Both the position numbers and the translations under genes were made by a program. Shown here piece after piece: positions 1 through 12,878 of a stretch of 64,000 nucleotides of DNA (position 1 is its first letter; each line of letters opens with the position of its first letter). The notes under the pieces were generated by a model. It was not told the DNA's origin and made no database searches. It was given only the letters and a program-made list of their open reading frames with translations. The DNA comes from Siphonodentalium dalli (Eukaryota; Mollusca; Scaphopoda; Gadilida; Siphonodentaliidae). The stretch spans positions 229,726,578-229,790,577 of the forward strand of contig CP136062.1 in assembly GCA_032622095.1 (NCBI GenBank), given 5' to 3'.

Positions 1-1329
1 TTGGCAAAAGTAAATATCGGTCCAGCACGGACCCTGGTTTTCTGTATTTTCGCAATTCCTGTGCCATACCAATGATGGCGACAGCAAATAGTTTCCATTT
101 TCTTTTTGCCTTGTAATCTGATAATTTACTTTGGTGTCAAATTAGACTGAGCATCTTTTGCAACATTTAGACCCAATTGAATTATCATGTGTTCTCTTAT
201 GTGATTACATGAAACTCTTTACTTTCATTATAAAAACAAACATGCAATTTACATGCTACAACATTTTTCAAATAATTGTGTGCTATCTGATTTTGGATAA
301 TTTTTATCAAATTCACATAATGCCAGTATCAATAATTCACTATTATACGTACCGACTGTCTATCTTCAGCCCAGACAAACACACTGACACAGGGAAAGCT
401 GAGTGGGCTAAAACCATGGAACAATCTCTCTCTGTTGATTAAGGTAGGCACTTTAAGTGGGCAAAAACCATGGATTAAATGTTGGAAGCCATAGTATTTT
501 TAAACATAAACAGACGACAAACCGGAAGTCAAAGGTCACATGGCACTATTTCCTGTTATTAAACGGACGTTTAATATCACAATTTATAGAATGGGTTTAT
601 TGAATGGAATAAGGGTAGGATCATGTAATGAATACAAATATTTGCCTCCCGCATCGCTTTGAGAAATAAATTCCCTGAGAAACAAACTATCATGTTTATT
701 AGATATAATATTATAGAAATGATTTCTGTCCGTCCGTGTGTCCGTCCAGTCGCCAGTCCATTTGTAACAACTTTTGAGTTCTTTATCTCAGTCGGCATGG
801 CCCGGATTTACGATCTATGATGTGCACACGAACTATGCAGCATAAGGGAAAGGATGTCGATATGGAACGGGTTTCGCCAAATCGTGTTTTGCAGAGTTGT
901 GACCGTAGAGTTGAAATATATCCTTGCCAAATTGTTTTATCTGTGTCTATTAAAGCTTATTATATTTATGGTGTGGACTTTGGCGAGTATCATGGTTTTA
1001 TTAGCTTCAATTGGGTATATTTCATCTCGCCGCCCAATTTCCTGAAGAATATCTTGCTTTAAACCGTCTAAGAATGCCAGTTTACATGATCAGATATTTG
1101 TTCAGTTCTACGCTATCGTCCGTTCTGTGATTGCTACCGTCCGTCCTCTGAATGCTATTTACCGTTCATGTCACTTTTCATACATACACATGTACATCAT
1201 TCATACTGGTGAAGCGACTTGATTCCGTCTCAGTGTGATCACAACGAATCACGCGCGGTTATTTCTGTTCATATATCCTCCTTCCAGTTCTCCGAACAAT
1301 TCACAATTCCAGTAACCTGACTGGAACAG
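1..1329. other. Gene-free left edge
   Basis: I see no supportable exon here. The open frames are short, show no domain, and sit in AT-rich sequence with GTCCGTCC-type repeat text near 725-760. Around 1165-1210 is a stretch resembling the decayed satellite monomers right of the main array (compare about 9815-9860), so the satellite probably once extended further left. Confidence 0.6.
481..632 (+). repeat. Dispersed repeat, copy 1
   Basis: About 150 bp closely matches 25848-26001 in the same orientation. Both copies share the segments GGAAGCCATAGTATTTT, GGAAGTCAAAGGTCAC and TTTAATATCACAATTTATAG, and both end with an AGGGTAGGATCATGTAAT stretch. No terminal repeats or target duplication are visible, so the class is unknown. 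Confidence 0.75.
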
Positions 1330-1357
1330 CCACAAACCGGCATTCACATGTATTTTA

Positions 1358-1572
1358 CAGTAATGCCCTAATTAATCGACTCCTTTAACCACAGCAGAAT
1401 TATGGGTAACTTTTCAGGATTTAGTCGGAAATATGGCTTGTTGCCATTCATCGGAAAGCTCTCCCCGAGACCTTTCCGATGAATGGCAACAAGCCATATT
1501 TCCGACTAAATCCTCAAAAGTTACCCATAATTCTGCTGTGGTTAAAGGAGTCGATTAATTAGGGCATTACTG
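1358..1572 (+). mobile_element. Palindromic TA-flanked MITE (family A), copy 1
   Basis: A 215-bp near-perfect fold-back with arms of about 100 bp and a short loop. The ends are CAGTAATGCCCTAATTAATC and its reverse complement, flanked by TA on both sides (1356-1357 and 1573-1574). A TA target and CAGT ends fit a non-autonomous Tc1/mariner-type element. It has no coding capacity. Further copies of this family occur across the window. Confidence 0.9.
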
Positions 1573-1653
1573 TACATGTATTATCACTCCTGCATACCCG
1601 ATGCAGGCCCACCATGGGAGGCTTGCCACAAACCGGCATTCACATGTATTTTA

Positions 1654-1868
1654 CAGTAATGCCCTAATTAATCGACTCCTTTAACCACAGCAGAATTATG
1701 GGTAACTTTTCAGGATTTAGTCGGAAATATGGCTTGTTGCCATTCATCGGAAAGCTCTCCCCGAGACCTTTCCGATGAATGGCAACAAGCCATATTTCCG
1801 ACTAAATCCTCAAAAGTTACCCATAATTCTGCTGTGGTTAAAGGAGTCGATTAATTAGGGCATTACTG
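1654..1868 (+). mobile_element. Palindromic MITE (family A), copy 2 in satellite
   Basis: Same 215-bp element at the same point of the satellite monomer as copy 1, exactly 296 bp further on. It arose by amplification of the composite unit, not by a separate insertion. Confidence 0.9.
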
Positions 1869-1949
1869 TACATGTATTATCACTCCTGCATACCCGATGC
1901 AGGCCCACCATGGGAGGCTTGCCACAAACCGGCATTCACATGTATTTTA

Positions 1950-2164
1950 CAGTAATGCCCTAATTAATCGACTCCTTTAACCACAGCAGAATTATGGGTA
2001 ACTTTTCAGGATTTAGTCGGAAATATGGCTTGTTGCCATTCATCGGAAAGCTCTCCCCGAGACCTTTCCGATGAATGGCAACAAGCCATATTTCCGACTA
2101 AATCCTCAAAAGTTACCCATAATTCTGCTGTGGTTAAAGGAGTCGATTAATTAGGGCATTACTG
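1950..2164 (+). mobile_element. Palindromic MITE (family A), copy 3 in satellite
   Basis: Third 215-bp copy, again offset by 296 bp and flanked by TA. The next satellite monomer to the right, with no insertion, gives the empty-site sequence TTTTACATG and so confirms the TA target. Confidence 0.9.
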
Positions 2165-2165
2165 T

Positions 2166-5100
2166 ACATGTATTATCACTCCTGCATACCCGATGCAGGC
2201 CCACCATGGGAGGCTTGCCACAAACCGGCATTCACATGTATTTTACATGTATTATCACTCCTGCATACCTGATGCAGGCCCACCATGGGAGGCTTGCCAC
2301 AAACCGGCATTCACATGTATTTTACATGTATTATCACTCCTGCATACCCGATGCAGGCCCACCATGGGAGGCTTGCCACAAACCGGCATTCACATGTATT
2401 TTACATGTATTATCACTCCTGCTTACCCGATGCAGGCCCACCATGGGAGGCTTGCCACAAACCAGCATTCACATGTATTTTACATGTATTATCACTCCTG
2501 CATACCCGATGCAGGCCCACCATGGGAGGCTTGCCACAAACCGGCATTCACATGTATTATACATGTATTATCACTCCTGCATACCCGATGCAGGCCCACC
2601 ATGGGAGGCTTGCCACAAACCGGCATTCACGTGTATTATACATGTATTATCACTCCTACATACCCGATGCAGGCCCACCATGGGAGGCTTGCCACAAACC
2701 GGCATTCACATGTATTTTACATGTATTATCACTCCTGCATACCCGATGCAGGCCCACCACGGGAGGCTTGCCACAAACCGGCATTCACATGTATTTTACA
2801 TGTATTATCACTCCTGCATACCCGATGCAGGCCCACCACGGGAGGCTTGCCACAAACCGGCATTCACGTGTATTTTACATGTATTATCACTCCTGCATAC
2901 CCGATGCAGGCCCACCACGGGAGGCTTGCCACAAACCGGCATTCACATGTATTTTACATGTATTATCACTCCTGCATACCCGATGCAGGCCCACCACGGG
3001 AGGCTTGCCACAAACCGGCATTCACATGTATTTTACATGTATTATCACTCCTGCTTACCCGATGCAGGCCCACCACGGGAGGCTTGCCACAAACCGGCAT
3101 TCACATGTATTTTACATGTATTATCACTCCTGCATACCCGATGCAGGCCCACCACGGGAGGCTTGCCACAAACCGGCATTCACGTGTATTTTACATGTAT
3201 TATCACTCCTGCTTACCCGATGCAGGCCCACCACGGGAGGCTTGCCACAAACCGGCATTCACATGTATTTTACATGTATTATCACTCCTGCATACCCGAT
3301 GCAGGCCCACCACGGGAGGCTTGCCACAAACCGGCATTCGCATGTATTTTACATGTATTATCACTCCTGCTTACCCGATGCAGGCCCACCATGGGAGGCT
3401 TGCCACAAACCGGCATTCACATGTATTTTACATGTATTATCACTCCTGCATACCCGATGCAGGCCCACCATGGGAGGCTTGCCACAAACCGGCATTCACA
3501 TGTATTTTACATGTATTATCACTCCTGCATACCCGATGCAGGCCCACCATGGGAGGCTTGCCACAAACCGGCATTCACATGTATTTTACATGTATTATCA
3601 CTCCTGCATACCCGATGCAGGCCCACCATGGGAGGCTTGCCACAAACCGGCATTCACATGTATTTTACATGTATTATCACTCCTGCATACCCGATGCAGG
3701 CCCACCATGGGAGGCTTGCCACAAACCGGCATTCACATGTATTTTACATGTATTATCACTCCTGCATACCCGATGCAGGCCCACCATGGGAGGCTTGCCA
3801 CAAACCGGCATTCACATGTATTTTACATGTATTATCACTCCTGCATACCCGATGCAGGCCCACCATGGGAGGCTTGCCACAAACCGGCATTCACATGTAT
3901 TCTACATGTATTATCACTCCTGCATACCCGATGCAGGCCCACCATGGGAGGCTTGCCACAAACCGGCATTCACATGTATTTTACGTGTATTATCACTCCT
4001 GCATACCCGATGCAGGCCCACCATGGGAGGCTTGACACAAACCGGCATTCACATGTATTTTACATGTATTATCACTCCTGCATACCCGATGCAGGCCCAC
4101 CATGGGAGGCTTGCCACAAACCGGCATTCACATGTATTTTACATGTATTATCACTCCTGCATACCCGATGCAGGCCCACCATGGGAGGCTTGCCACAAAC
4201 CGGCATTCACATGTATTTTACATGTATTATCACTCCTGCATACCCGATGCAGGCCCACCATGGGAGGCTTGTCACAAACCGGCATTCACATGTATTTTAC
4301 ATGTATTATCACTCCTGCATACCCGATGCAGGCCCACCATGGGAGGCTTGCCACAAACCGGCATTCACATGTATTTTACATGTATTATCACTCCTGCATA
4401 CCCGATGCAGGCCCACCATGGGAGGCTTGCCACAAACCGGCATTCACATGTATTTTACATGTATTATCACTCCTGCATACCCGATGCAGGCCCACCATGG
4501 GAGGCTTGCCACAAACCGGCATTCACGTGTATTTTACATGTATTATCACTCCTGCATACCCGATGCAGGCCCACCATGGGAGGCTTGCCACAAACCGGCA
4601 TTCACATGTATTTTACATGTATTATCACTCCTGCATACCCGATGCAGGCCAACCATGGGAGGCTTGCCACAAACCGGCATTCACGTGTATTTTACATGTA
4701 TTATCACTCCTGCATACCCGATGCAGGCCCACCATGGGAGGCTTGCCACAAACCGGCATTCACGTGTATTTTACATGTATTATCACTCCTGCATACCCGA
4801 TGCAGGCCAACTATGGGAGGCTTGCCACAAACCGGCATTCACATGTATTTTACATGTATTATCACTCCTGCATACCCGATGCAGGCCCACCATGGGAGGC
4901 TTGCCACAAACCGGCATTCACATGTATTTTACATGTATTATCACTCCTGCATACCCGATGCAGGCCCACCATGGGAGGCTTGCCACAAACCGGCATTCAC
5001 ATGTATTTTACATGTATTATCACTCCTGCATACCCGATGCAGGCCCACCATGGGAGGCTTGCCACAAACCGGCATTCACATGTATTTTACATGTATTATC

Positions 5101-8100
5101 ACTCCTGCATACCCGATGCAGGCCCACCATGGGAGGCTTGCCACAAACCGGCATTCACATGTATTTTACATGTATTATCACTCCTGCATACCCGATGCAG
5201 GCCCACCACGGGAGGCTTGCCACAAACCGGCATTCACGTGTATTTTACATGTATTATCACTCCTGCATACCCGATGCAGGCCCACCACGGGAGGCTTGCC
5301 ACAAACCGGCATTCACATGTATTTTACATGTATTATCACTCCTGCATACCCGATGCAGGCCCACCACGGGAGGCTTGCCACAAACCGGCATTCACATGTA
5401 TTTTACATGTATTATCACTCCTGCTTACCCGATGCAGGCCCACCACGGGAGGCTTGCCACAAACCGGCATTCACATGTATTTTACATGTATTATCACTCC
5501 TGCATACCCGATGCAGGCCCACCACGGGAGGCTTGCCACAAACCGGCATTCACGTGTATTTTACATGTATTATCACTCCTGCTTACCCGATGCAGGCCCA
5601 CCACGGGAGGCTTGCCACAAACCGGCATTCACATGTATTTTACATGTATTATCACTCCTGCATACCCGATGCAGGCCCACCACGGGAGGCTTGCCACAAA
5701 CCGGCATTCGCATGTATTTTACATGTATTATCACTCCTGCTTACCCGATGCAGGCCCACCATGGGAGGCTTGCCACAAACCGGCATTCACATGTATTTTA
5801 CATGTATTATCACTCCTGCATACCCGATGCAGGCCCACCATGGGAGGCTTGCCACAAACCGGCATTCACATGTATTTTACATGTATTATCACTCCTGCAT
5901 ACCCGATGCAGGCCCACCATGGGAGGCTTGCCACAAACCGGCATTCACATGTATTTTACATGTATTATCACTCCTGCATACCCGATGCAGGCCCACCATG
6001 GGAGGCTTGCCACAAACCGGCATTCACATGTATTTTACATGTATTATCACTCCTGCATACCCGATGCAGGCCCACCATGGGAGGCTTGCCACAAACCGGC
6101 ATTCACATGTATTTTACATGTATTATCACTCCTGCATACCCGATGCAGGCCCACCATGGGAGGCTTGCCACAAACCGGCATTCACATGTATTTTACATGT
6201 ATTATCACTCCTGCATACCCGATGCAGGCCCACCATGGGAGGCTTGCCACAAACCGGCATTCACATGTATTTTACATGTATTATCACTCCTGCATACCCG
6301 ATGCAGGCCCACCATGGGAGGCTTGCCACAAACCGGCATTCACATGTATTCTACATGTATTATCACTCCTGCATACCCGATGCAGGCCCACCATGGGAGG
6401 CTTGCCACAAACCGGCATTCACATGTATTTTACGTGTATTATCACTCCTGCATACCCGATGCAGGCCCACCATGGGAGGCTTGACACAAACCGGCATTCA
6501 CATGTATTTTACATGTATTATCACTCCTGCATACCCGATGCAGGCCCACCATGGGAGGCTTGCCACAAACCGGCATTCACATGTATTTTACATGTATTAT
6601 CACTCCTGCATACCCGATGCAGGCCCACCATGGGAGGCTTGCCACAAACCGGCATTCACATGTATTTTACATGTATTATCACTCCTGCATACCCGATGCA
6701 GGCCCACCATGGGAGGCTTGTCACAAACCGGCATTCACATGTATTTTACATGTATTATCACTCCTGCATACCCGATGCAGGCCCACCATGGGAGGCTTGC
6801 CACAAACCGGCATTCACATGTATTTTACATGTATTATCACTCCTGCATACCCGATGCAGGCCCACCATGGGAGGCTTGCCACAAACCGGCATTCACATGT
6901 ATTTTACATGTATTATCACTCCTGCATACCCGATGCAGGCCCACCACGGGAGGCTTGCCACAAACCGGCATTCACATGTATTTTACATGTATTATCACTC
7001 CTGCTTACCCGATGCAGGCCCACCACGGGAGGCTTGCCACAAACCGGCATTCACATGTATTTTACATGTATTATCACTCCTGCATACCCGATGCAGGCCC
7101 ACCACGGGAGGCTTGCCACAAACCGGCATTCACGTGTATTTTACATGTATTATCACTCCTGCTTACCCGATGCAGGCCCACCACGGGAGGCTTGCCACAA
7201 ACCGGCATTCACATGTATTTTACATGTATTATCACTCCTGCATACCCGATGCAGGCCCACCACGGGAGGCTTGCCACAAACCGGCATTCGCATGTATTTT
7301 ACATGTATTATCACTCCTGCTTACCCGATGCAGGCCCACCATGGGAGGCTTGCCACAAACCGGCATTCACATGTATTTTACATGTATTATCACTCCTGCA
7401 TACCCGATGCAGGCCCACCATGGGAGGCTTGCCACAAACCGGCATTCACATGTATTTTACATGTATTATCACTCCTGCATACCCGATGCAGGCCCACCAT
7501 GGGAGGCTTGCCACAAACCGGCATTCACATGTATTTTACATGTATTATCACTCCTGCATACCCGATGCAGGCCCACCATGGGAGGCTTGCCACAAACCGG
7601 CATTCACATGTATTTTACATGTATTATCACTCCTGCATACCCGATGCAGGCCCACCATGGGAGGCTTGCCACAAACCGGCATTCACATGTATTTTACATG
7701 TATTATCACTCCTGCATACCCGATGCAGGCCCACCATGGGAGGCTTGCCACAAACCGGCATTCACATGTATTTTACATGTATTATCACTCCTGCATACCC
7801 GATGCAGGCCCACCATGGGAGGCTTGCCACAAACCGGCATTCACATGTATTTTACATGTATTATCACTCCTGCATACCCGATGCAGGCCCACCATGGGAG
7901 GCTTGCCACAAACCGGCATTCACATGTATTCTACATGTATTATCACTCCTGCATACCCGATGCAGGCCCACCATGGGAGGCTTGCCACAAACCGGCATTC
8001 ACATGTATTTTACGTGTATTATCACTCCTGCATACCCGATGCAGGCCCACCATGGGAGGCTTGACACAAACCGGCATTCACATGTATTTTACATGTATTA

Positions 8101-9735
8101 TCACTCCTGCATACCCGATGCAGGCCCACCATGGGAGGCTTGCCACAAACCGGCATTCACATGTATTTTACATGTATTATCACTCCTGCATACCCGATGC
8201 AGGCCCACCATGGGAGGCTTGCCACAAACCGGCATTCACATGTATTTTACATGTATTATCACTCCTGCATACCCGATGCAGGCCCACCATGGGAGGCTTG
8301 TCACAAACCGGCATTCACATGTATTTTACATGTATTATCACTCCTGCATACCCGATGCAGGCCCACCATGGGAGGCTTGCCACAAACCGGCATTCACATG
8401 TATTTTACATGTATTATCACTCCTGCATACCCGATGCAGGCCCACCATGGGAGGCTTGCCACAAACCGGCATTCACATGTATTTTACATGTATTATCACT
8501 CCTGCATACCCGATGCAGGCCCACCATGGGAGGCTTGCCACAAACCGGCATTCACGTGTATTTTACATGTATTATCACTCCTGCATACCCGATGCAGGCC
8601 CACCATGGGAGGCTTGCCACAAACCGGCATTCACGTGTATTTTACATGTATTATCACTCCTGCATACCCGATGCAGGCCCACCATGGGAGGCTTGCCACA
8701 AACCGGCATTCACGTGTATTTTACATGTATTATCACTCCTGCATACCCGATGCAGGCCAACTATGGGAGGCTTGCCACAAACCGGCATTCACATGTATTT
8801 TACATGTATTATCACTCCTGCATACCCGATGCAGGCCCACCATGGGAGGCTTGCCACAAACCGGCATTCACATGTATTTTACATGTATTATCACTCCTGC
8901 ATACCCGATGCAGGCCCACCATGGGAGGCTTGCCACAAACCGGCATTCACATGTATTTTACATGTATTATCACTCCTGCATACCCGATGCAGGCCCACCA
9001 TGGGAGGCTTGCCACAAACCGGCATTCACATGTATTTTACATGTATTATCACTCCTGCATACCCGATGCAGGCCCACCATGGGAGGCTTGCCACAAACCG
9101 GCATTCACATGTATTTTACATGTATTATCACTCCTGCATACCCGATGCAGGCCCACCATGGGAGGCTTGCCACAAACCGGCATTCACATGTATTTTACAT
9201 GTATTATCACTCCTGCATACCCGATGCAGGCCCACCATGGGAGGCTTGCCACAAACCGGCATTCACATGTATTTTACATGTATTATCACTCCTGCATACC
9301 CGATGCAGGCCCACCATGGGAGGCTTGCCACAAACCGGCATTCACATGTATTTTACATGTATTATCACTCCTGCATACCCGATGCAGGCCCACCATGGGA
9401 GGCTTGCCACAAACCGGCATTCACATGTATTTTACATGTATTATCACTCCTGCATACCCGATGCAGGCCCACCATGGGAGGCTTGCCACAAACCGGCATT
9501 CACATGTATTTTACATGTATTATCACTCCTGCATACCCGATGCAGGCCCACCATGGGAGGCTTGCCACAAACCGACATTCACATGTATTTTACATGTATT
9601 ATCACTCCTGCATACCCGATGCAGGCCCACCATGGGAGGCTTGCCACAAACCGGCATTCACATGTATTTTACATGTATTATCACTCCTGCATACCCGATG
9701 CAGGCCCACCATGGGAGGCTTGCCACAAAACGGCT
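2166..9735 (+). repeat. 79-bp satellite array, about 96 monomers
   Basis: Head-to-tail 79-bp monomers. The GGGAGGCTTG landmark recurs at exact multiples of 79 from 2206 to 9711 (95 steps), with no net insertion or deletion. Each monomer contains two small inverted repeats: CCTGCAT-ACCCG-ATGCAGG and ACATGTA-TTT-TACATGT. Single-base variants recur in blocks, showing higher-order organisation: a T-to-C change at 3902, 6351 and 7931 is spaced by 31 and 20 monomers. Because 79 is not divisible by 3 and the monomer lacks plus-strand stops, all three forward frames stay open for kilobases. I regard this as non-coding satellite. Confidence 0.95.
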
Positions 9736-10135
9736 TTCACATGTATTTTACATGGTTTTCACCCTGCATCTCAGACGCATGTAGTCTTCGCCATGAGTGG
9801 CGTGCCACGGAATGGCGTATTCTTCATACATACACATGTACATCACTCTGCATATCAGAAATCCAGCCATGAGGCATGCCATAAAACGGCATATTACACA
9901 CAACGACGACATGCCACGGAATGGAATATTCTTATGATATATATATACACATCGATCTGCATCATTAATTTAATACAGTTCCAGCCACGAGGCATAACAC
10001 ACATTGATATATTCTATACACTAACCTGCATGTTAACAGGTTCAGCCACAAAAGGCAGGCCACGGAATGGCATATTCTTAATATGTATACTCCAATCTGC
10101 ATCATTAAATGCAATTCCAGCCGGTCCATTTGTTT
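9736..10135 (+). repeat. Decayed satellite monomers at array edge
   Basis: The regular array breaks down into four or five divergent copies that still carry GCCACGGAATGG or GCCATAAAACGG in place of GCCACAAACCGG, followed by CATCACTCTGCAT-like text. Decay at an array edge is expected where homogenisation by unequal exchange no longer reaches. Confidence 0.8.
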
Positions 10136-11325
10136 TATAAAGTACCCCTGAACAATTTCATTTTACGCGCAGATATGAATTTCAAGTTTGCTGTATGTCA
10201 ATACCAATCATATCGGAAGATATTTATCTACAACGTGCTTACCCATATATTAAAACCCACCAGCGTGTTATCCCTTTGTCCTGACACGGCTCTTATCCGG
10301 CAGAATGCTCGAGCGATTTGTTAAGAAATTGGTCAAATTTTAGAAGAAAAAGGGTCGTAATTCATGTAAAAATAATTAGGCAGAGCCCATATTCGAAATT
10401 GGCCTGTATCGTTAGCTGGGAAATAAACATAGAAACTTTGGTTCAGATCAAATAATCAAAACTGGAGTTATCGTTCGGAAACCAAAAATGTTTACAGACA
10501 GTCACATTCTAATTATAAAAAGGGCCGTAACTCATGTAAAAATAATTGTGCGGAACCCATATTCAAACTTGGCCTGCACTATTAGCTGGGAAATACACAA
10601 ACCAAACCCTATAGAAAATACACAGTGAAATTTCAGCAAAAATTTTAGTCAAAATATTTTCAAAATGTCATTGAAATTTAGACTATACAATGAAATTTCA
10701 CTGATATTTTAATTAACTCATGATCTTTTCTGAAATTTGCATAAATAGGTGCTTACATTTACATCTATCAGTAATCTCATGACATTCACTCTTATTAACA
10801 AATCCCAATTGAAATCAAAATCATTTTCCGTCCACTGCAAGTGTAATTTAGTTGAATTTCTGCGGTATCATGTCTCCAAGATTTTTATGAAAATTCGGAT
10901 GAAATATTCTTTTAGACCACAGTTAATTAAAAATCTGTTTGCATCAATTGAGATTTGAAACAACTGATGCGTAACGTAGTTATTAATTATCTTGGCATAT
11001 TCATATTGTACAGTCGTTCAGTAAGCAACTTGCTAGGAACAAGGAACAGCATGTGTCATTATCTGTGTTACGTTATTAATTGAGAGCTATCTGAATAAAC
11101 ATGATCACATGACCATAAAATCTGAAAATCGGAAGTACACTGATGAGAATATACATACAAAAAATGATTAATTGGTTCATCTAGTTTTCACAGCCATTAG
11201 TTGCCAAAACTTTGCATCGCTATGCACATCGCATTGTGATAGCAAAATCACTATTCAAATCGCATTGTGAAGGTCTGAATCATGGCATGTTCACCGCTCA
11301 CATTTATTGTGTTCCTTTCTTGCAG
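10136..11325. other. Gene-free stretch with a duplicated segment
   Basis: No exon recognised. About 90 bp at 10350-10440 is repeated at 10519-10605 with moderate divergence; both contain CATGTAAAAATAATT and TTAGCTGGGAAATA. The rest is AT-rich without visible structure. Part of it is presumably the intron preceding the exon at 11326. Confidence 0.55.
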
Positions 11326-11553
11326 GATGGCAAAGCTAAAGGTGCTGTCAATGGGAAAGTAACATTCACAATTTATGTTCCATCTAACATCACAAATGGA
11401 TTTGTTGGAATTGGAACATCTAATTTTGGATTGGCTGACTACGACAATCTAGAGATCCATTCATCATCAACTGGAGAAGAAAAATTCAAACTGATGAGGA
11501 AAGAAGACAACAAACTGTACTTTGAACCATTCCATGTACACAACAGAAACTGA
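11326..11553 (+). CDS. Terminal exon, galactocerebrosidase-like C-terminus
   Basis: The exon follows a good acceptor (pyrimidine tract then TTGCAG) and reads open for 75 codons to a TGA. The peptide contains NGKVTFTIYVP and then GFVGIGTSNFGLADYDNLEI, a pattern of strands ending in a GTxxFxxAxxDN motif. I recall this pattern from the C-terminal lectin-like domain of glycoside hydrolase 59 (galactocerebrosidase), the lysosomal enzyme that removes galactose from galactosylceramide. The last 25 residues are polar and charged. No upstream exon is recognisable in the window because the satellite lies to the left. The 3' end is tandemly duplicated (see 11488-11605). Another secreted beta-sandwich protein is possible; the exon call is firmer than the family. 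Confidence 0.5.
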   Translation, partial: DGKAKGAVNGKVTFTIYVPSNITNGFVGIGTSNFGLADYDNLEIHSSSTGEEKFKLMRKEDNKLYFEPFHVHNRN

Positions 11554-11605
11554 TGAGGAAAGAAGACAATAAACTGTACTTTGAACCGTTCCATGTACAC
11601 AACAC
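11488..11605 (+). repeat. 59-bp tandem duplication across a stop codon
   Basis: Two copies of a 59-bp unit beginning AAACTGATGAGGAAAG, differing at a few bases. The first copy ends the exon above and the second lies after the stop. Because 59 is not a multiple of 3, the duplicated junction brings a TGA into frame. The protein ends HNRN, almost what a single copy would give (HNTN). Confidence 0.9.
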
Positions 11606-11627
11606 AAACTGAGTCCATCTGATTAAA

Positions 11628-12553
11628 TACTAACTCGTATTTAAATTCATGCACTACTATTTTTCGCACACTCATCGGTGTGCAAATTTAAAACTGAGCG
11701 AAAAATAGTATGACTCCTGAGTTTATACCAAATAACAGGGAAACAAAAAGGCTATTTGTTGATGAGTTACATATATAACCTTTGTTGATGAGTTACATAT
11801 ATACATTATGGAAGGTTGATGAGTTACATATATACATTATGGAAGGTTGATGAGTTACATATATACATTACGTAATGTTGATGAGTTACATATATACATT
11901 ACGTAAGGTTGATGAGTTACATATATACATTACGTAAGGTTGATGAGTTACATATATACATTACGTAATGTTGGACCAAATATTAGACTTGTAGGACTAT
12001 AATTTACGTGCGGCCAACCAACATCAAAACCATAATGTGTGACATAATTATATAGCAACAAATCATCGTAACATCATTGAAATACTAGTCTTGTTAGAAA
12101 TACACGTATTGCAGACTGAAGATGCACGTAAACACTCCCTCATATTTACTCAACGGTGTCGTGACACCATGACATAACAGTCTGAGTTTGTTATGTCAAC
12201 ACAACCCACCCATAGCTGATGTACGTTTATCTATATGCGGTTGTGGTTTTACTTCGTTTGAGTTTATATATGTTTATAAATTTTTTAATATCAGAATAAT
12301 TATTTGGAACATATATACACCCATCTTCACAACACATTGATGATGCAGTTATGTTAAATTATACACGATGTAAAGCCATCATGATGGTGTTTAATATGCG
12401 CATGTATCTTCGTTAAGGATAGAGATCTGGAACTGTCATCAAATCCAAACATTTTACCGAAATATTTTTTTTTAGTATTTAATTCCCGCAGCTAGGTGCA
12501 CGATTTCAAAACTGAGCGAATAATAGTACTGCGCGAATTTAAATACGAGTAAG
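11628..12553. mobile_element. Inverted-repeat element with internal minisatellite
   Basis: The left end ACTCGTATTTAAATTC followed by GCACTACTATTTTTCGC is mirrored on the right (about 12505-12551), giving imperfect terminal inverted repeats of about 40 bp. The interior contains the 31-bp minisatellite below and no coding frame. No clear target duplication is seen. Confidence 0.55.
11758..11972 (+). repeat. 31-bp minisatellite, about 7 copies
   Basis: The unit starts GTTGATGAGTTACATATATA and continues with CATTACGTAAG or CATTATGGAAG. About seven copies; one near the left is shortened to 26 bp. Confidence 0.9.
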
Positions 12554-12623
12554 GCAGTGCTTAAATGTCTTATAGTTAACATCTTGGGTGTAATTTTAGC
12601 CCTGAAAATGTACTTACCTTTAA

Positions 12624-12841
12624 CCCTTCCATGACTGGAGCTACTTGAAATTTTGAAAATACCCTGTGCCAATGCATTCTCATATATGCAAGTTTCCCAT
12701 AGGGAGCCTCGCATATATAAGAGAATGCATTGGCCTAATAATATTTACCTTGACCTTGTAAGCAAGTGCATTCTCTTATATATGCGAGGCTCCCTATGAG
12801 ATCTTTGATGCTGATCCAGCGCAGCTCCCGTCATGAAAGGG
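12624..12841. mobile_element. piggyBac-type MITE (family P), TTAA-flanked
   Basis: Flanked by TTAA at 12620-12623 and 12842-12845. Ends are CCCTTCCATGACTGGAGC and the inverse of GCTCCCGTCATGAAAGGG. The interior is two inverted modules around the core CATTCTCTTATATATGCGAG. TTAA target duplication is the signature of piggyBac transposition. It has no coding capacity. Confidence 0.8.
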
Positions 12842-12878
12842 TTAATAACCAAGGCGATATGTAAAGTTTAATGTTTAA

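Larger units (their letters stand above)
1330..2205 (+). repeat. Three composite satellite units, 296 bp each
   Basis: Three consecutive units of exactly 296 bp, apparently identical. Each is one 79-bp satellite monomer interrupted by a 215-bp palindromic element plus a 2-bp TA target duplication (79 + 215 + 2 = 296). The element therefore inserted once into a monomer, and the interrupted monomer was then amplified. Plain 79-bp monomers follow directly on the right. Confidence 0.9.

Noticed and set aside
2166-9735. CRISPR array
   Set aside because: There are no unique spacers between repeats, the monomers are contiguous, and the context is eukaryotic.
2193-9872. Open frame of 2559 codons and several parallel frames over the 79-bp array
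   Set aside because: The period is not a multiple of 3 and the monomer lacks stops, so all three forward frames are open automatically. The peptide has no domain, and variants hit all codon positions equally.
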